A stretch of 64,000 bases of DNA from Strigamia acuminata (lineage: Eukaryota > Arthropoda > Chilopoda > Geophilomorpha > Linotaeniidae): NCBI GenBank assembly GCA_949358305.1, contig OX442316.1, forward strand, positions 1,116,001 to 1,180,000. The letters are read 5' to 3'. The first letter of the stretch is position 1. Each line of letters begins with the position of its first letter. Below, one piece after another: positions 50,395 through 61,130 of the stretch. The position numbers were made by a program, and so were the translations under genes. The notes beneath the pieces were generated by a model, which was given only the letters and a program-made list of their open reading frames with translations, did not search any database and was not told the DNA's origin.

Positions 50395-50755
50395 GGTTAG
50401 GTAACAATTCTGGTGTTATGGGCTACTTTTTTGTGCCACTACACCAGTGATACAGCCAGAATTAGGACAACGTTGTATGGGAACAGAGTATAGCATCAAG
50501 ATACTGGGTGCAAACTGTAGTAGTCTGCTGTTTCACAGTAATTAGTGTTAATTCTAAGTGAAGATTGAAGTTGAACGACAACAGCAAGGAGAAAGCTGAT
50601 TTCAGCATACGGACTTCTTTGAGATATCCTCGAAAAAATTACCCGAATTGAAACGGATCTTCTCATGTGGTAAGAAACACACGACAAACACTTGGCTACA
50701 AGAAACCATCATCGGTTCCTATCATTTAACATTTTTCATTCATTTAAACCTAGTT
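50395..50755. repeat. Relic of two dispersed families
   Basis: 50405-50455 repeats ACAATTCTGGTGTTATG and CTACACCAGTGA of the element at 19788-20026. 50487-50520 has TAGCATCAAGATACTGGGTG, an end of the 50116 family. They are joined here, suggesting that one family end is part of a larger unit. The rest is unrecognised. Confidence 0.45.
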
Positions 50756-51455
50756 CAAGGCCAGATTTAGGTATTGCGAGGCCCCAAAGCAATAAAATTC
50801 CCCCACCCCCAATATAAAGTTTAATTTTAAAAAATCTAGAAACTACACTCATTATTATCTCTTTATATACAGGGTGAGTCAAAAGTCCGGAAACACCTTT
50901 TTTTCTTGAAAATGACCAAAGATATATCAATTCTGTTGATGTAGGCATATAGAAAGTCGATGGTGGGCTATCCATTGGTCACCTTAAATTTGACCCGGAA
51001 GATCATCTTCAAGGTCATTCACTTCCGAACTTTTAAACCGTTTAAGATACAGAAAAATTTCCAATTACAAAGTTGTAGAGCACCATCAAATTAGTACTAT
51101 CCAACTTATTTTAGTCACCTTCCGGATCAAATTTAAGGTGACCACTGGATAGCCCACCATCGACTTCCTATATGCCTACATCAACAGAATTGATATATCT
51201 TCGATCATTTTCAAGAAAAAAAGGTGTTTCTGGACTTTTGACTCACCCTGTATAATATATGTAGATACATATGCGACACAGAAAAAAAATTACTACGTAA
51301 AAATATATATGATATTTTCGATTTAAATACATTCATTCACATCATTCACATCAAAATCATTCTCACATTTTTTCGTGAGAAATTATGAGATTTTTTTCCG
51401 GGGCCTCGATGGGATAAGCAAATGCTGATTTTGCTAATACGTAAATCCGGCCCTG
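50756..51455. mobile_element. Outer hAT-like MITE, interrupted
   Basis: Left CAAGGCCAGATTTAGGTATT then GCGAGGCCCC; right read inward CAGGGCCGGATTTACGTATT, with GAGGCCCC at its inner side. CAGGGCCGGATTTA is a hAT-type terminus. No matching 8-bp flanks were found (ACCTAGTT and AGTATTGT). It was split by the element at 50880-51250. Confidence 0.6.
50878..51252. mobile_element. TA-flanked mariner-like MITE nested in outer element
   Basis: The element spans 50880-51250 (371 bp). It begins CAGGGTGAGTCAAAAGTCCG, ends GACTTTTGACTCACCCTG with one differing base, and has TA on each side. The arms are about 150 bp long and well matched, including CATATAGAAAGTCGATGGTG and its counterpart. TA target and CAGGG ends fit Tc1/mariner-type MITEs. 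No transposase is present. Confidence 0.75.
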
Positions 51456-54398
51456 AGTATTGTATAATTTATCATTTAATTATGTTCATCATTTTAACTG
51501 TAAATAACCATTAATTATTTCCAAGTCAGGAAATAAACATATTAGGTGCTTTCAATCTCAAAGTGTAAAAACTCGATTTTGAAAACTTGATTAAGTTTTT
51601 AACTTTGAACGAGTTAAATTTAACTCGTTCAAAGTAAATCTTGAGCATGCGCAGTTCTGACTTAAGTGGTCTGGAATCAAGCTCTCTTAATCCCAGAACT
51701 AGTTCTGAACAGAAAATAGCATTTAGAAAAGAAATTGTGGATTTTAAATGAACACCGGCCGTGTTAGATGGAACGAATGCGACCAAAAGGTGCTTAGTTT
51801 CCTGTCCAAACTAAGCGCTGGTAATCGCACGAACGCGGCCTGTGTTCGGCCGATTACCTGTGCTTGGTTTCCAGATGGGAACCAACAGCCGGAAAAGTCA
51901 AGTGGGAACTTAGCATGATAAGAATAAGAAATTATTTATTTAACTTGCATCTTTGCAACGTGCTTCAACCGCTGATCTATTAGATTTTAAAATGACCACC
52001 AGAAAAACAAGTTGAAATCGGGTAGAAATCCAAAATCTCCACCCCACACGTGGATTATGAGAATCGGCGAGTTGCAACATGTAAGTTAACTTGCCTACAT
52101 ACATCAGCAGTTGCTCTTTTTTTTCCTGGACTGCACCCCCAGGAATGACAGAAACAGTTCACACGTGTACTTGTAATTTATAAAAACTAATGTAGCTACA
52201 TTTGGTATCTTTATCTGAAATGAAAAAATCATGGCTGTCAGAGGCAATCCGGTATAAGTCACCCTCGAATTGTAGTCTCCCTTAAATAATAGCTGCTACT
52301 TGTAGTAAGATACAGGAAATGCAATTCACCATTGGTCATTTTGCCGCTTTAAAGTAAGCAAGAAAGAAACGACCAAGAAAGCTTACTTTCTGAACTTGCT
52401 AGCCCCTCTTCGCCCAGAGAATCCTCTAATTTTCAATGGTCAGTAGACAACTTATGCTGGCTTCCTCAGACATCAGAATAAAGTCCTGACAACTTGTTTG
52501 TTTTATTGGAAGAGGGCACTGCTCACGTCGGAGCAAAGGAGAGAATCCAGATCGAGAGAATTCCTGGTCGAAAATATTCCAGATCTAAAATATTCTACCA
52601 AGCCTATCAGAGCACTCCAATTAACAATTAATTCACTTTGAACAGACATTTCCTAGCGTGTATTATGATTGGCTGAGACGACCTCATGATCCGGGCCTCG
52701 TCTGCTAAAAGCGGCTAGCCAATGAGAAGTTTAGTAGGAATCAGCCTTTAAGGCTCCAAAAACTATTGAAATCAACGCGTAAAGATTAATTTACGGCTTT
52801 TCCCTTTCTCTCTACATTGAATTTTCTTCGGCAAACAGTTTGAATATCTGCCATTAGCTTTTTAAAATAAAAAAAAAACTGGTAAAAAAGTGAAGCCAAA
52901 AAAATCCCACCCACAAAGCACAAAGAGAAAGACGAGTGAGTTTATTGCTCCGTTAAATATTTGATATGATTTAAAGATTTAGAGAAAAAAATGTTGCAAA
53001 TCACATGTGTGAGCAAAGGGTTTGGCATTGTTAAGGAAAATATTTTTAAATAGGAAGCTACTAAGGTGCTGTAGGAAGCTGATGGGGATGGGGATGCAAA
53101 AGAAAATGGAAGAGCAAAGCGAAGCTTTAGAATCTTCGATGAGGTGGCGGTAATGAGGTCTTTAGCAAAGTTGTTTCAGCGAGCAATTCAATTGGCACGA
53201 TGCACGTGAAACTCCAAATGAGCCCAGGTGTCAGTCAGATGACGACAAAGTATAGGAATTGTTCTCGAGGTGATGGCGGTGAGCATGCGCAATGATGACG
53301 CGACGCGATGCATTTTTTTCTTTTTCTTTTCTTTTCTCTCTTTGTCCATTTCTATGCAAATGAGCAAAAGTGAATTTGCTTTTCTTTCAAGTGTTCGGGG
53401 TCCACGATGAGTCGGCAGAGCGTGCAGAGCAGAGCAGAGCAGAGCAGAGCCGGGCTTGGCGCCCTTCGCGTGGATCGCTGTCTCAGCTCGAGGCTGAGGG
53501 CAAACGAGAAACGTGTAAAGTAATGAGGTGCGCGCCCAACCAAAGCAGAACCGCCACAACCTCAGGCACCCTGTTATGGAAGACAATGGCCAACTATTCG
53601 CTATCTTGCAACGACCTTATCTAACGAAGCTCAGGAAAACGCTAAAGCGGATCAAACCCATTACGCGAGATGAAATTCAAACGAAAAAGAAAGAAAGAAA
53701 TGCATACACTATACTAGTAGTCTTTCTTCAAATATGAACAAGTCTTGGCTTGGCATATACTGCATAGGATACATTCGCCTGCCTTTTTCTCCTCCTTTTG
53801 CAATTGCATTGCATGGTTTGGTGCTTACCAATAATTAATATTTAAGTTTAATGAGTTCACAATGCTGCAAAATCTTGTTCACAATCATGCTATGCACTTA
53901 TAGAGAAAAAGTGAAATTTTTAAATTCTGAATTCGCCAATCAATTAAACAGCTTCTTCACCTCCATCTATTGAACAATGCAGGGCTGTTCTGTGCACATT
54001 CATTGTTTTCGCTGTATTTTGTGAACTAGCCTTTAGTTTTAAGATTTGCATACATACCGGTAAGCTTATTTGTTTGTTTGCTTGGTCATTACATTTATAT
54101 TCATGTTATAAAAAAAAACTCTTCGTTTTGGCGTTTTTGGAAGTTTCCCATGATACACCCTCACAGCTCGGCCTGGACTGTACATCACAATCACACTACT
54201 AGGCGCCTAAAATTTGGAGAAATTACTAGTTACATTCAAACACTCTAAAACGGTTCGTTTCTTTCTGTCATTTTGTGTTTTCAATTATCACGTCATTTCC
54301 TGAAATTGTCGTTTCTTGCTGGTGAAATGACTAAAACGAAATCGGTGTCGTGGTGAAAAATAATTAGCTACCTTTCCCTTTACAAGTAAAAATAAAAT
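51456..54398. other. No gene recognised; some repeats
   Basis: 51740-51905 holds GTGCTTAGTTTCC and GTGTTCGGCCGATTACC, related to 25480-25600. GCAGA microsatellite at 53424-53449. TACCGGTA is at 54055. The 132-codon minus frame at 53188-53586 crosses the microsatellite and has no domain. Confidence 0.5.
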
Positions 54399-54613
54399 AC
54401 CGTATTACCCCGGTTTGAAAGTTAAGTTATGGCATGCCCTAAAATCGCGAGTGCGACCAGGGGCCGGCAGTGTTGGATAAAACGAGAGAGATCCAATTTA
54501 CGCGCAGGAATTCAGCTTTTACGCCATGCCATAAAAAAGAGCGGCCAATCAGATCCTCAGATCAGGTCAAACTCGCATTTTAAGGCATGCCCTACAAAGC
54601 CGGCTAATACGAT
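54399..54613. mobile_element. CGTATTACC-type MITE, copy 2
   Basis: Left TACCGTATTACCCCGGTTTG with GGCATGCCCTAAAATCGCGA inside it. The right end read inward is TCGTATTAGCCGGCTTTGTA followed by GGGCATGCCTTAAAATGCGA. About 215 bp, compact, no protein. Confidence 0.65.
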
Positions 54614-55334
54614 TGCTAGTTGTTTCGTTACTGTTTCTGGCTAAATAAATTTTTCACGTTGCAGCTTACAGTTACTAGAACTTTTGCATTATTGTTCCCG
54701 TTACATTTCCCTTACAATTACTTTTTACACACTTTAAAATAGATTTAAAAGTTAGTATCCCAAACATTAAAACGATGTATGAACATCGCTAAACGGTATT
54801 TTAGCATTTAACATTTTAAGCACTTGTAAACATATTTGCCAAATACGAAGAAACGAGAATTTCGTCCTGTACTCCTTACATGAAAAGTGATGCTTTAGAA
54901 AGCAGTTATTCCTACTTACAGTATCTATCTTTTCGATTACGATTCTGTTTGCGCCTAATGTGCACTTCAACATCTATTCCATTTTTTCAACACGCTTTTT
55001 AGGGATTTTTAAATTCCATTGCAAGTGCATTGTATTTCTCCATTAATCAACTTAACTTTGTTCAAAGTGTTGTCACAGGGTGTCGCCAAAAGAGAATAAA
55101 TGAATGTGTTAGTATTGATAAACATTCTGGCTGCCACTCTTTCAATGAAAATCATTTCAATTGAATTCGACAATATTGTTAAGCAATGCAAATTACCCCA
55201 GTAAATTAACAAATCAATTCCACCTGGTATATGAAATGCTACAAACACCGAATATTAAAATCATCGAATATCATATACAGGTATTCAGATTAGCTAATGC
55301 CATATTTGCACAATAAAGAGTCGCACTTGATTAG
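54614..55334. other. No gene recognised
   Basis: AT-rich spacer between two copies of the same MITE family. Confidence 0.5.
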
Positions 55335-55735
55335 TACCGTATCACCCCGCTTTAAGCGGCATGCCGGTATGGCGCGAGTTTGACCAGACTACAGGTAAAT
55401 CCCGTTTTCACCGGCTTGCTGTTATAATGAGTACACATTTTTTTCAATTAGAAATGAGCCAACAGGAGCTTAAAAAGCGTTTATACATATCCAAAATGTA
55501 GGAAATTGGCCTAAATTTCTGTAAGTTTGCCCAAATCTTAATGATAACCTTCAGTATATGTAGAAAACTCAAATTTCCGGCCCAAATTCAAACATTTTTA
55601 ATTAAAAGATGAAAAACGTTTTTACATAGTCCGGCATGCCGATACAGGTATAAGCTTTGTAACTAAAACTTTCAAAAGTTTGTAATTTCATGTGCACCGA
55701 CACCGGTATGCCACTGAAAGCGGGGTAATACGGTA
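55335..55735. mobile_element. CGTATTACC-type MITE, copy 3
   Basis: 401 bp. Left TACCGTATCACCCCGCTTTA then GCGGCATGCCGGTA; right read inward TACCGTATTACCCCGCTTTC then GTGGCATACCGGTG. GCATGCC motifs recur at both ends and at 55634. ATACGGTA is doubled at the right edge. Ends in TA. No protein. Confidence 0.7.
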
Positions 55736-57214
55736 ATACGGTAACCGCAACGTCCCTTGAATTGTAGTGGCGACCCGAGAGCAGCGATTTGATACTTTCA
55801 CCTCTAAATAAAGCACGTTTAGTTTAGACCCTCAATTCACTTTTGTTATAAAACCGACCCTTTCTGAATAAATGCCAAAAGCGTGCAATTATTTTCGATT
55901 TTGCACATTACCTCAATACTAAACAAGCGTGGAATTTAACATTCAAACATTTTCAAATCGCCGATTCCGATTCCCCAACATTCTCACTTTCTGCCATTTG
56001 TATAACGATTTCCAATAGCCGAGAATTACACGAATATTACACGTGTACTCCAAGTAGGTAATATTGACACAAACCAAAATATGTTGACCTCAATTAAGAC
56101 ACCCACCTGCAAAATTGATTTTCCTCTTCCGAAGGTCCATAACTCGCATCTGCCCTTGACCGCAAGCTTGTGCCACCCAACGACGATTGTCAACCAAACG
56201 AGTACACTACACACATAAAATATCAAAATTAAAAATAAATTAAATTAAATTAAACTAAATTAATGCGTATTGGTACTTTTTATTTTTAATTAAAGTCACA
56301 AATACGCTGCGTGTTGTTTTTTTTTTATTAAAAAACACAATATATCAAGACAAAATACAAACCGGTCCCAGTGCTCGGCAAACCTATTGAAAGAAAACTC
56401 AACATTTCTGTTTGTCCGAAATTTGTGTCGGCCAGTTTTCAATTGAGTTGAAAACAAATTGAACGAACGACTTAACTCCACTTCAAATCTCATGCTGGAG
56501 CTGTAGAAAATGCATCCCCCAATTTGCCATCTGAGCGCAAAATATGCTCACAAATCAGTGTTGGCCATTTTACTCAAGTGTTGGCTCGAGATACGGGATC
56601 CAAAGCATGATTACAAAACTGAAATTCCTTCAAATAAAGTCATCAATAGATCAATTTGTATACCGAAGAAAATGCATCGTTTGGCTTGCTGAGGTCAACG
56701 GTTAAGATGGCGACTCGTCATGTGACCGACCGGTGGCGCCAACTGGTGGATGCATGGAAAGTTTTTGATCCTGTTGCGAAGTGGTTATTCCCGCTGAAAT
56801 TCTGTGGAAATAACACATGGTTATTTTATGATTAATAAACAGAAAATCAGAAAAATAAAAAATAAAAAAAATCATTCTCCGGGATTGATTGAGAGTAATT
56901 TTGCTGTTTTCGTTTAATTTTAAACTAATATGACATTTTCCTGGTAGATAGAACACGAAAATTGCACCACAGTGAAAACTGACTTAGCAGCTGCAGGGCT
57001 GAATTTTATCTTTTATGTTGGTTAGTTTAAAACCACTTAATTCAACCAACTTTGAAGTTGTGACGATTCTACTTTTGGCTGAATAATTAGCCATTACAAG
57101 AGATAAATCGGTTTAGACAAGACATTTCTTCAACTAGAAATAACCTAACCGAGATAAGCTACGGAAGTCTGTACAACGTGAATATGTGATCAAATATAAC
57201 AACTTACGATTTTG
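55736..57214. other. No gene recognised
   Basis: Unique-looking sequence with an AAATT pentamer tract at 56232-56262. No coding frame stands out. Confidence 0.5.
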
Positions 57215-57232
57215 TGTGATATAATTTACATG

Positions 57233-57238
57233 TTTATT
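57233..57238 (-). terminator. Putative poly(A) signal of the LTR
   Basis: AATAAA on the minus strand, about 20 bases before the inferred LTR end. Confidence 0.4.
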
Positions 57239-58276
57239 AACATTACAACTGGAGTTGGGGTTCTGGATAAGTGTAACGGCGGCTACACTGGTTGAGGTTC
57301 CGGGCGATGCTGTTCGAGTGGTGCGGCTGACTTTGCGGCATCGTCACAGTTAGCGCTACGGAGACGTATTCGGTCCCGCAGCTCGGATATCTATTAATAC
57401 GAAGAATCCTTCGTATTTGGTCGGGAATATTCATTAGAATATTCCGTATTCAAATCATCAAAACATTATTAGTGTAATATAACAAATGAATTGTTATATT
57501 GTTATTCTATGGGCGGGGACAGTCACGACAGTCGAGGGAACCATCGCGGGAGTTGTTGAAGCTCCATCCGCCAGCATGCCTTACGACGACAAGATCTCGT
57601 GATCAGGCGCCGGGTATTTGTTTTCTGCGACGAGTCGCTTTCAGTGGTACCAACCACTGGGTAAACAGTTCCTGGGGGACTACCAGATCGGCATTACCAA
57701 TACCCGAGTGTTTGTTTAGCGCAAGGTATGAATGCAATTGCTCACGGGCCACCAACCCGGTGCGTCGCCTGTGAATAAGGCTTTTACCGACCTCGGACAA
57801 GTCTTGCCCACTTAACGGAAGGGCCAATGCACTGCATCGGAACCCTGGGAAAACAGTTTGCCCGTATTTGTTTGACGGGTTTGACTTCCCGTATATGTGC
57901 TCTGGCAGAGCATCTGACCTATGATCGGAGAATCGCGCAGATAGATGCGACTATCACCGATCATATAATTTGATATTTGTTTAACAGGTTAATCAATCCC
58001 GTGCATGAGCGATATACTACGCCACCGTATGAAATCCTACTGTCCCTTAGAACAGCCGGCTAACACTACGGGGCCATTTCATGTGTGAAACATGTCTACA
58101 AGGTTAGCCTTCCCAGATGGGCCCTACAACAAGCAATAACACGATAGTAATAATACATATCCATTGAGAGCTGAGGAGGCCCGATGTGTCGTGAGAGAAA
58201 GTGAGATCATACGATAACAACAATGCAATACAACAATATTCATTCAAGCCAAGGGGGGAGCTCGTGAGAACCAGAG

Positions 58277-58284
58277 CTTATATG
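58277..58284 (-). promoter_or_regulatory. Putative LTR TATA box
   Basis: The minus strand reads CCATATAAGCTCTGG, downstream of a TGATTGGCTG box. Context only; no transcript evidence. Confidence 0.4.
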
Positions 58285-58617
58285 GTTCTAGAGAACAATC
58301 AGATTGGCGACAGCCAATCAGGTGTCTGAATCGATGGATTCGTGGATCACTAGTCCGGACCTAATATTGAACTGGGTCCCGAAGAGTCCGATTGGTCATC
58401 TTCAACAGGTAAGTAAAACCGGATATTGATTCGATAGAATCAATATCTCAAGTAAATAATACTTAGCTTAGTCCAATAAAATACTGTATATTTTATTCGC
58501 AACGTTATATTAATTCTTTAATATAACTCGCAACTTTATCGAGTTTAAACTGCGCGCGTTAGACAAACAGCGCCATCTAGTGTGAACATTGGATAATACG
58601 GTTTTATAACCGTCACA

Positions 58618-59336
58618 CATCCCCCGGTGACAAGCATAGAGTTTCCAACTCTTTAATTGTCATTCTTAATATCTTAAGAAATGTTCACCAAATTCTATTG
58701 AATTGTTAGACTCAACTCGTACTCTTTTTTAATTTATTTAAAATTAATCAACTACTTTCTTTCAGGAACAGCGTAGACGATTAGACTAATCGGCTTTCCC
58801 GCACAGCACATCTCCCGGTTGCCAAGCAACGAAATGAACTCGTCCGAACTCGTTCTCATGTTCGACAGCGCGGATTTCAAAGGAAATCTTAACTTCTCTA
58901 ATCAAAATAAACTTCTCCGTAGTTTATATAATTCAGATGAGACATTAAATAAATTTATGCAAATTTTATTTATCAAATCTAAACTACGAATCATTCTTTA
59001 TTACGGTTGTTATAAAAATGAAAACTGACTTCAACTCGAAGTCTTTTAAAACTTTGATCAAAGTGAAAACAAAACACACAAATCTTTATGTAATTCAACC
59101 ACATCTAATTATGAAAATAATCAAGATCAACAACATAAATTGAATTCAAACTTGAATCCAATTTTCAAAATTAACTTATTCTTAGGAATATTAATAATTA
59201 GCTCAAAAATCTTCAAACATTTAAACAAATTATTCTTAATTCGGAAATAAACGAAATCACACTTGAAAACACAACAAACAACACTTGGCATATTTTAAAT
59301 TTAAAATATCCACTCGGAAAAAAAAATGTTTTACTT
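58618..59336 (-). other. AT-rich stretch between LTR and gene
   Basis: After the purine tract the sequence is AT-rich and without a credible frame (a 69-codon plus frame at 58819-59028 has no domain). CACATCCCCCGGTGACAAG near 58617 and CACATCTCCCGGTTGCCAAG at 58806-58825 are near repeats, so the purine tract region is duplicated about 190 bases apart. It could serve as the 3' untranslated region of the gene at 59337-60463. Confidence 0.45.
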
Positions 59337-60463
59337 CTATTCTTTCTTCTCGACGTTGGTCGACTTCTCAACAGGTTTCTCGACTTCAGTCGAGGTTAGG
59401 AAATCTGAAGATTCTTCAGTTGCCTCAGTGGAGGCGGCGGAAAATACTGCTTCCTCGGGTTTTTCCACTTCCGCCGGACTCGGCGGAGGGAACGGCAAAT
59501 CTTCAAAAAGATCAGCCACGAAGTCGACGATAGAAATCGGATTCTCCTCGGCATCCTCGTACTTCGACTCGTCGGAAACATCCGACTTGGCCACTGGAGG
59601 AACCTCCGGTTTTTTACCTTGCTCCGACACAATCTTCTGGAGCCGACGGGCTCGTCCTCGAGCGACGATGTTTTGTCGCTGCTCCTGGGCAATTGCTTTA
59701 GCTCTGTCCAGTGTAAGGCATCCTCGCCCACGAGACATGGTTCTCGGACGAGTTACCACTTCTTCCTCGACGCTCTCAACCTCTTGCACCGTTTCGTCCG
59801 AAACTTCGGATACATTCGACGAAGGTGGGTGTCGAAAGGCTTCGACCGTCAGTCCTGCATTGGCAGCGGCTCTTTCCTTCGTGAGGAACCTGGGGTCGAT
59901 GTAAACGGCTTCTCCTCGAGCGTTGAGAAACACGCGACAAATTGGGCAGTGAGCCCAACATCTCTTCTCGTTGGGCTTCATCCCCTTCACGACATGGGGT
60001 TCCACCTCCTTGCGCCAGGGCTCTGAGCGCGGTCGCACCTTCGTGCCTCGGCAGTTGGGGCATCTCATAAGAGAAGAGCCGGCGGAAGCACCGCAACACC
60101 AACCACAACCAACACAAAATGGACAGATGGTCTCCGTCGCTTGGTCGGTGACAATATTGTCGTGGGGAATTCCCTGCGCAATATCCCGCGCACACTGCTC
60201 ACGGCGCTTTTGGGCCGCCTCGTCCTTCTTCTTGGCTTTATAACCTTCGGAAGCGAGTGCACCCGCAAAATCCGCACTTTGGGAGTGACTATTCCTCGGA
60301 TTCCGGCCGGACCAAACTCTTCCGGAAAATGTCCGGGGGAATGCTGAGAGTGCCGATAGACGACATTCGATTTTATGTCGTGGATTTTTGTGCGGTTTGC
60401 GCCGTGTTTATTATTCGTACGAGATTTGGTATTTTCGCAGGGTTGTTGTCGCGCGAGATTCAT
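59337..60463 (-). CDS. Cysteine-rich zinc-ribbon-like protein, two-exon model
   Basis: The frame 60068-59337 codes for 243 residues from ATG, but it stays open another 113 codons upstream to a stop at 60408-60410. That extension has more CxxC pairs, so the internal ATG is probably not the start. A model joining 60463-60421 to 60343-59337 through a 77-nt intron (GTACGA...ACTCTCAG) keeps phase and gives 349 residues. Cysteines are at 88, 91, 94, 97, 98, 109, 112, 143, 147 and 150 (CPFC, CGWCC, CPNC, CPIC), suggesting one or two zinc ribbons. A lysine/glutamate-rich helix precedes them. After about 190 the protein is acidic and low in complexity, with a basic RGRARR stretch. I do not recognise the family. 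It lies upstream of, and in the same sense as, the LTR at 57215-58617, so it could be that element's protein or an independent gene. Confidence 0.6.
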
Positions 60464-60880
60464 CGGGGTAAAGCGAGTTCATCAACGACCTCGCCGGTGA
60501 ATGTTGCTAAAAATCTGTGCAAGTGTTGTCAAATATTGCCGTGATTCGATGGAATTTTTGTCAGACATTGGGAAATTTTTTTTGACTTGTCCAACGCGCC
60601 AGTAAATCGAGCGTCCACACGCGCCCACATGCGTGAACAGTGCACTCGCCCTCCGCGCCCCGTCGGCGTAGGCGCCGGCCGTCCCCCCTTTCTCTCTCTC
60701 TCTCTCTCTTCCGCCCGGGAATCGCCCTTCCGCCCGTCACCGAATTTTGTCAATATCTGATAAATTTCCACAGAATTGCAGCGACATTGTACGGGATATT
60801 TCTGCCCGATTTGACGGACTTATGTAAAACATTGTTGAAATTCCGTGGAAATTTATAAAATATTGACAAAGGTTGGTGAC
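60464..60880. other. Upstream region of the gene; hairpin and CT tract
   Basis: 60740-60779 (TTTTGTCAATATCTGATAAA, TTTCCACAGAATT) pairs with 60836-60872 (AATTCCGTGGAAATTTATAA, AATATTGACAAA). A CT tract is at 60689-60711. The base composition shifts from AT-rich to GC-rich here. A promoter for the minus-strand gene would be expected in this interval, but none can be pinned down. Confidence 0.5.
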
Positions 60881-61130
60881 CGACCCACGGCGCGTTGCGG
60901 CGCGGTCGGAGCACGCGACCCAATCCCCCCCTCCCCCCGTCCCCAAAAAACCACGCCCCGAGGAACCCCGAGGTTCGGTTTCCGACCGGGTCGCCTCTTG
61001 ATCCGACCCGGGGCGCGTCACGGCGCGGTCGGAGGACGGCCCTCGCCCCCAAAAACCACACTCCGGGTCACGTGGTCTCGCACCCGACTCTCTCAGTTAT
61101 CCCGTTACGGCCCTTGGCCGTAACGGGCCG
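60881..61130 (+). repeat. Left GC-rich arm flanking the satellite
   Basis: It contains two direct, diverged copies of CGACCCACGGCGCG...GCGCGGTCGGAG...CCCCAAAAACCAC (60881-60960 and 61002-61070). The second copy, through GGGTCACGTGGTCTCGCAC and CCGTTACGGCC, is repeated in inverted orientation at 63870-64000. Confidence 0.85.

Larger units (their letters stand above)
57215..58617 (-). mobile_element. Candidate LTR, minus orientation
   Basis: On the minus strand the block begins TGTGACGGTTATAAAACCG and ends AAATTATATCACA, giving TG...CA ends with a 5-base inverted match (TGTGA/TCACA). A purine tract, CCGGGGGATG, lies directly upstream of the TGTGACGG end, as expected for a polypurine tract before a 3' LTR. 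A CCAAT-like TGATTGGCTG and a TATAAG box lie in the upstream third, and AATAAA lies 19-24 bases from the end. No second LTR, primer-binding site or pol gene is visible, so it may be solo or belong to a truncated element. The 1.4-kb length is long but within range for Gypsy-like LTRs. Confidence 0.5.

Noticed and set aside
57880-57920. TGCTCTGGCAGAGCA stretch in the LTR considered as a tRNA-like fold
   Set aside because: Only one short hairpin; no second arm or A/B promoter boxes.
59326-60026. Plus-strand frames of 192 and 135 codons opposite the cysteine-rich gene
   Set aside because: Mirror images of the minus-strand coding sequence; serine-rich from complement of acidic codons, with no motif.
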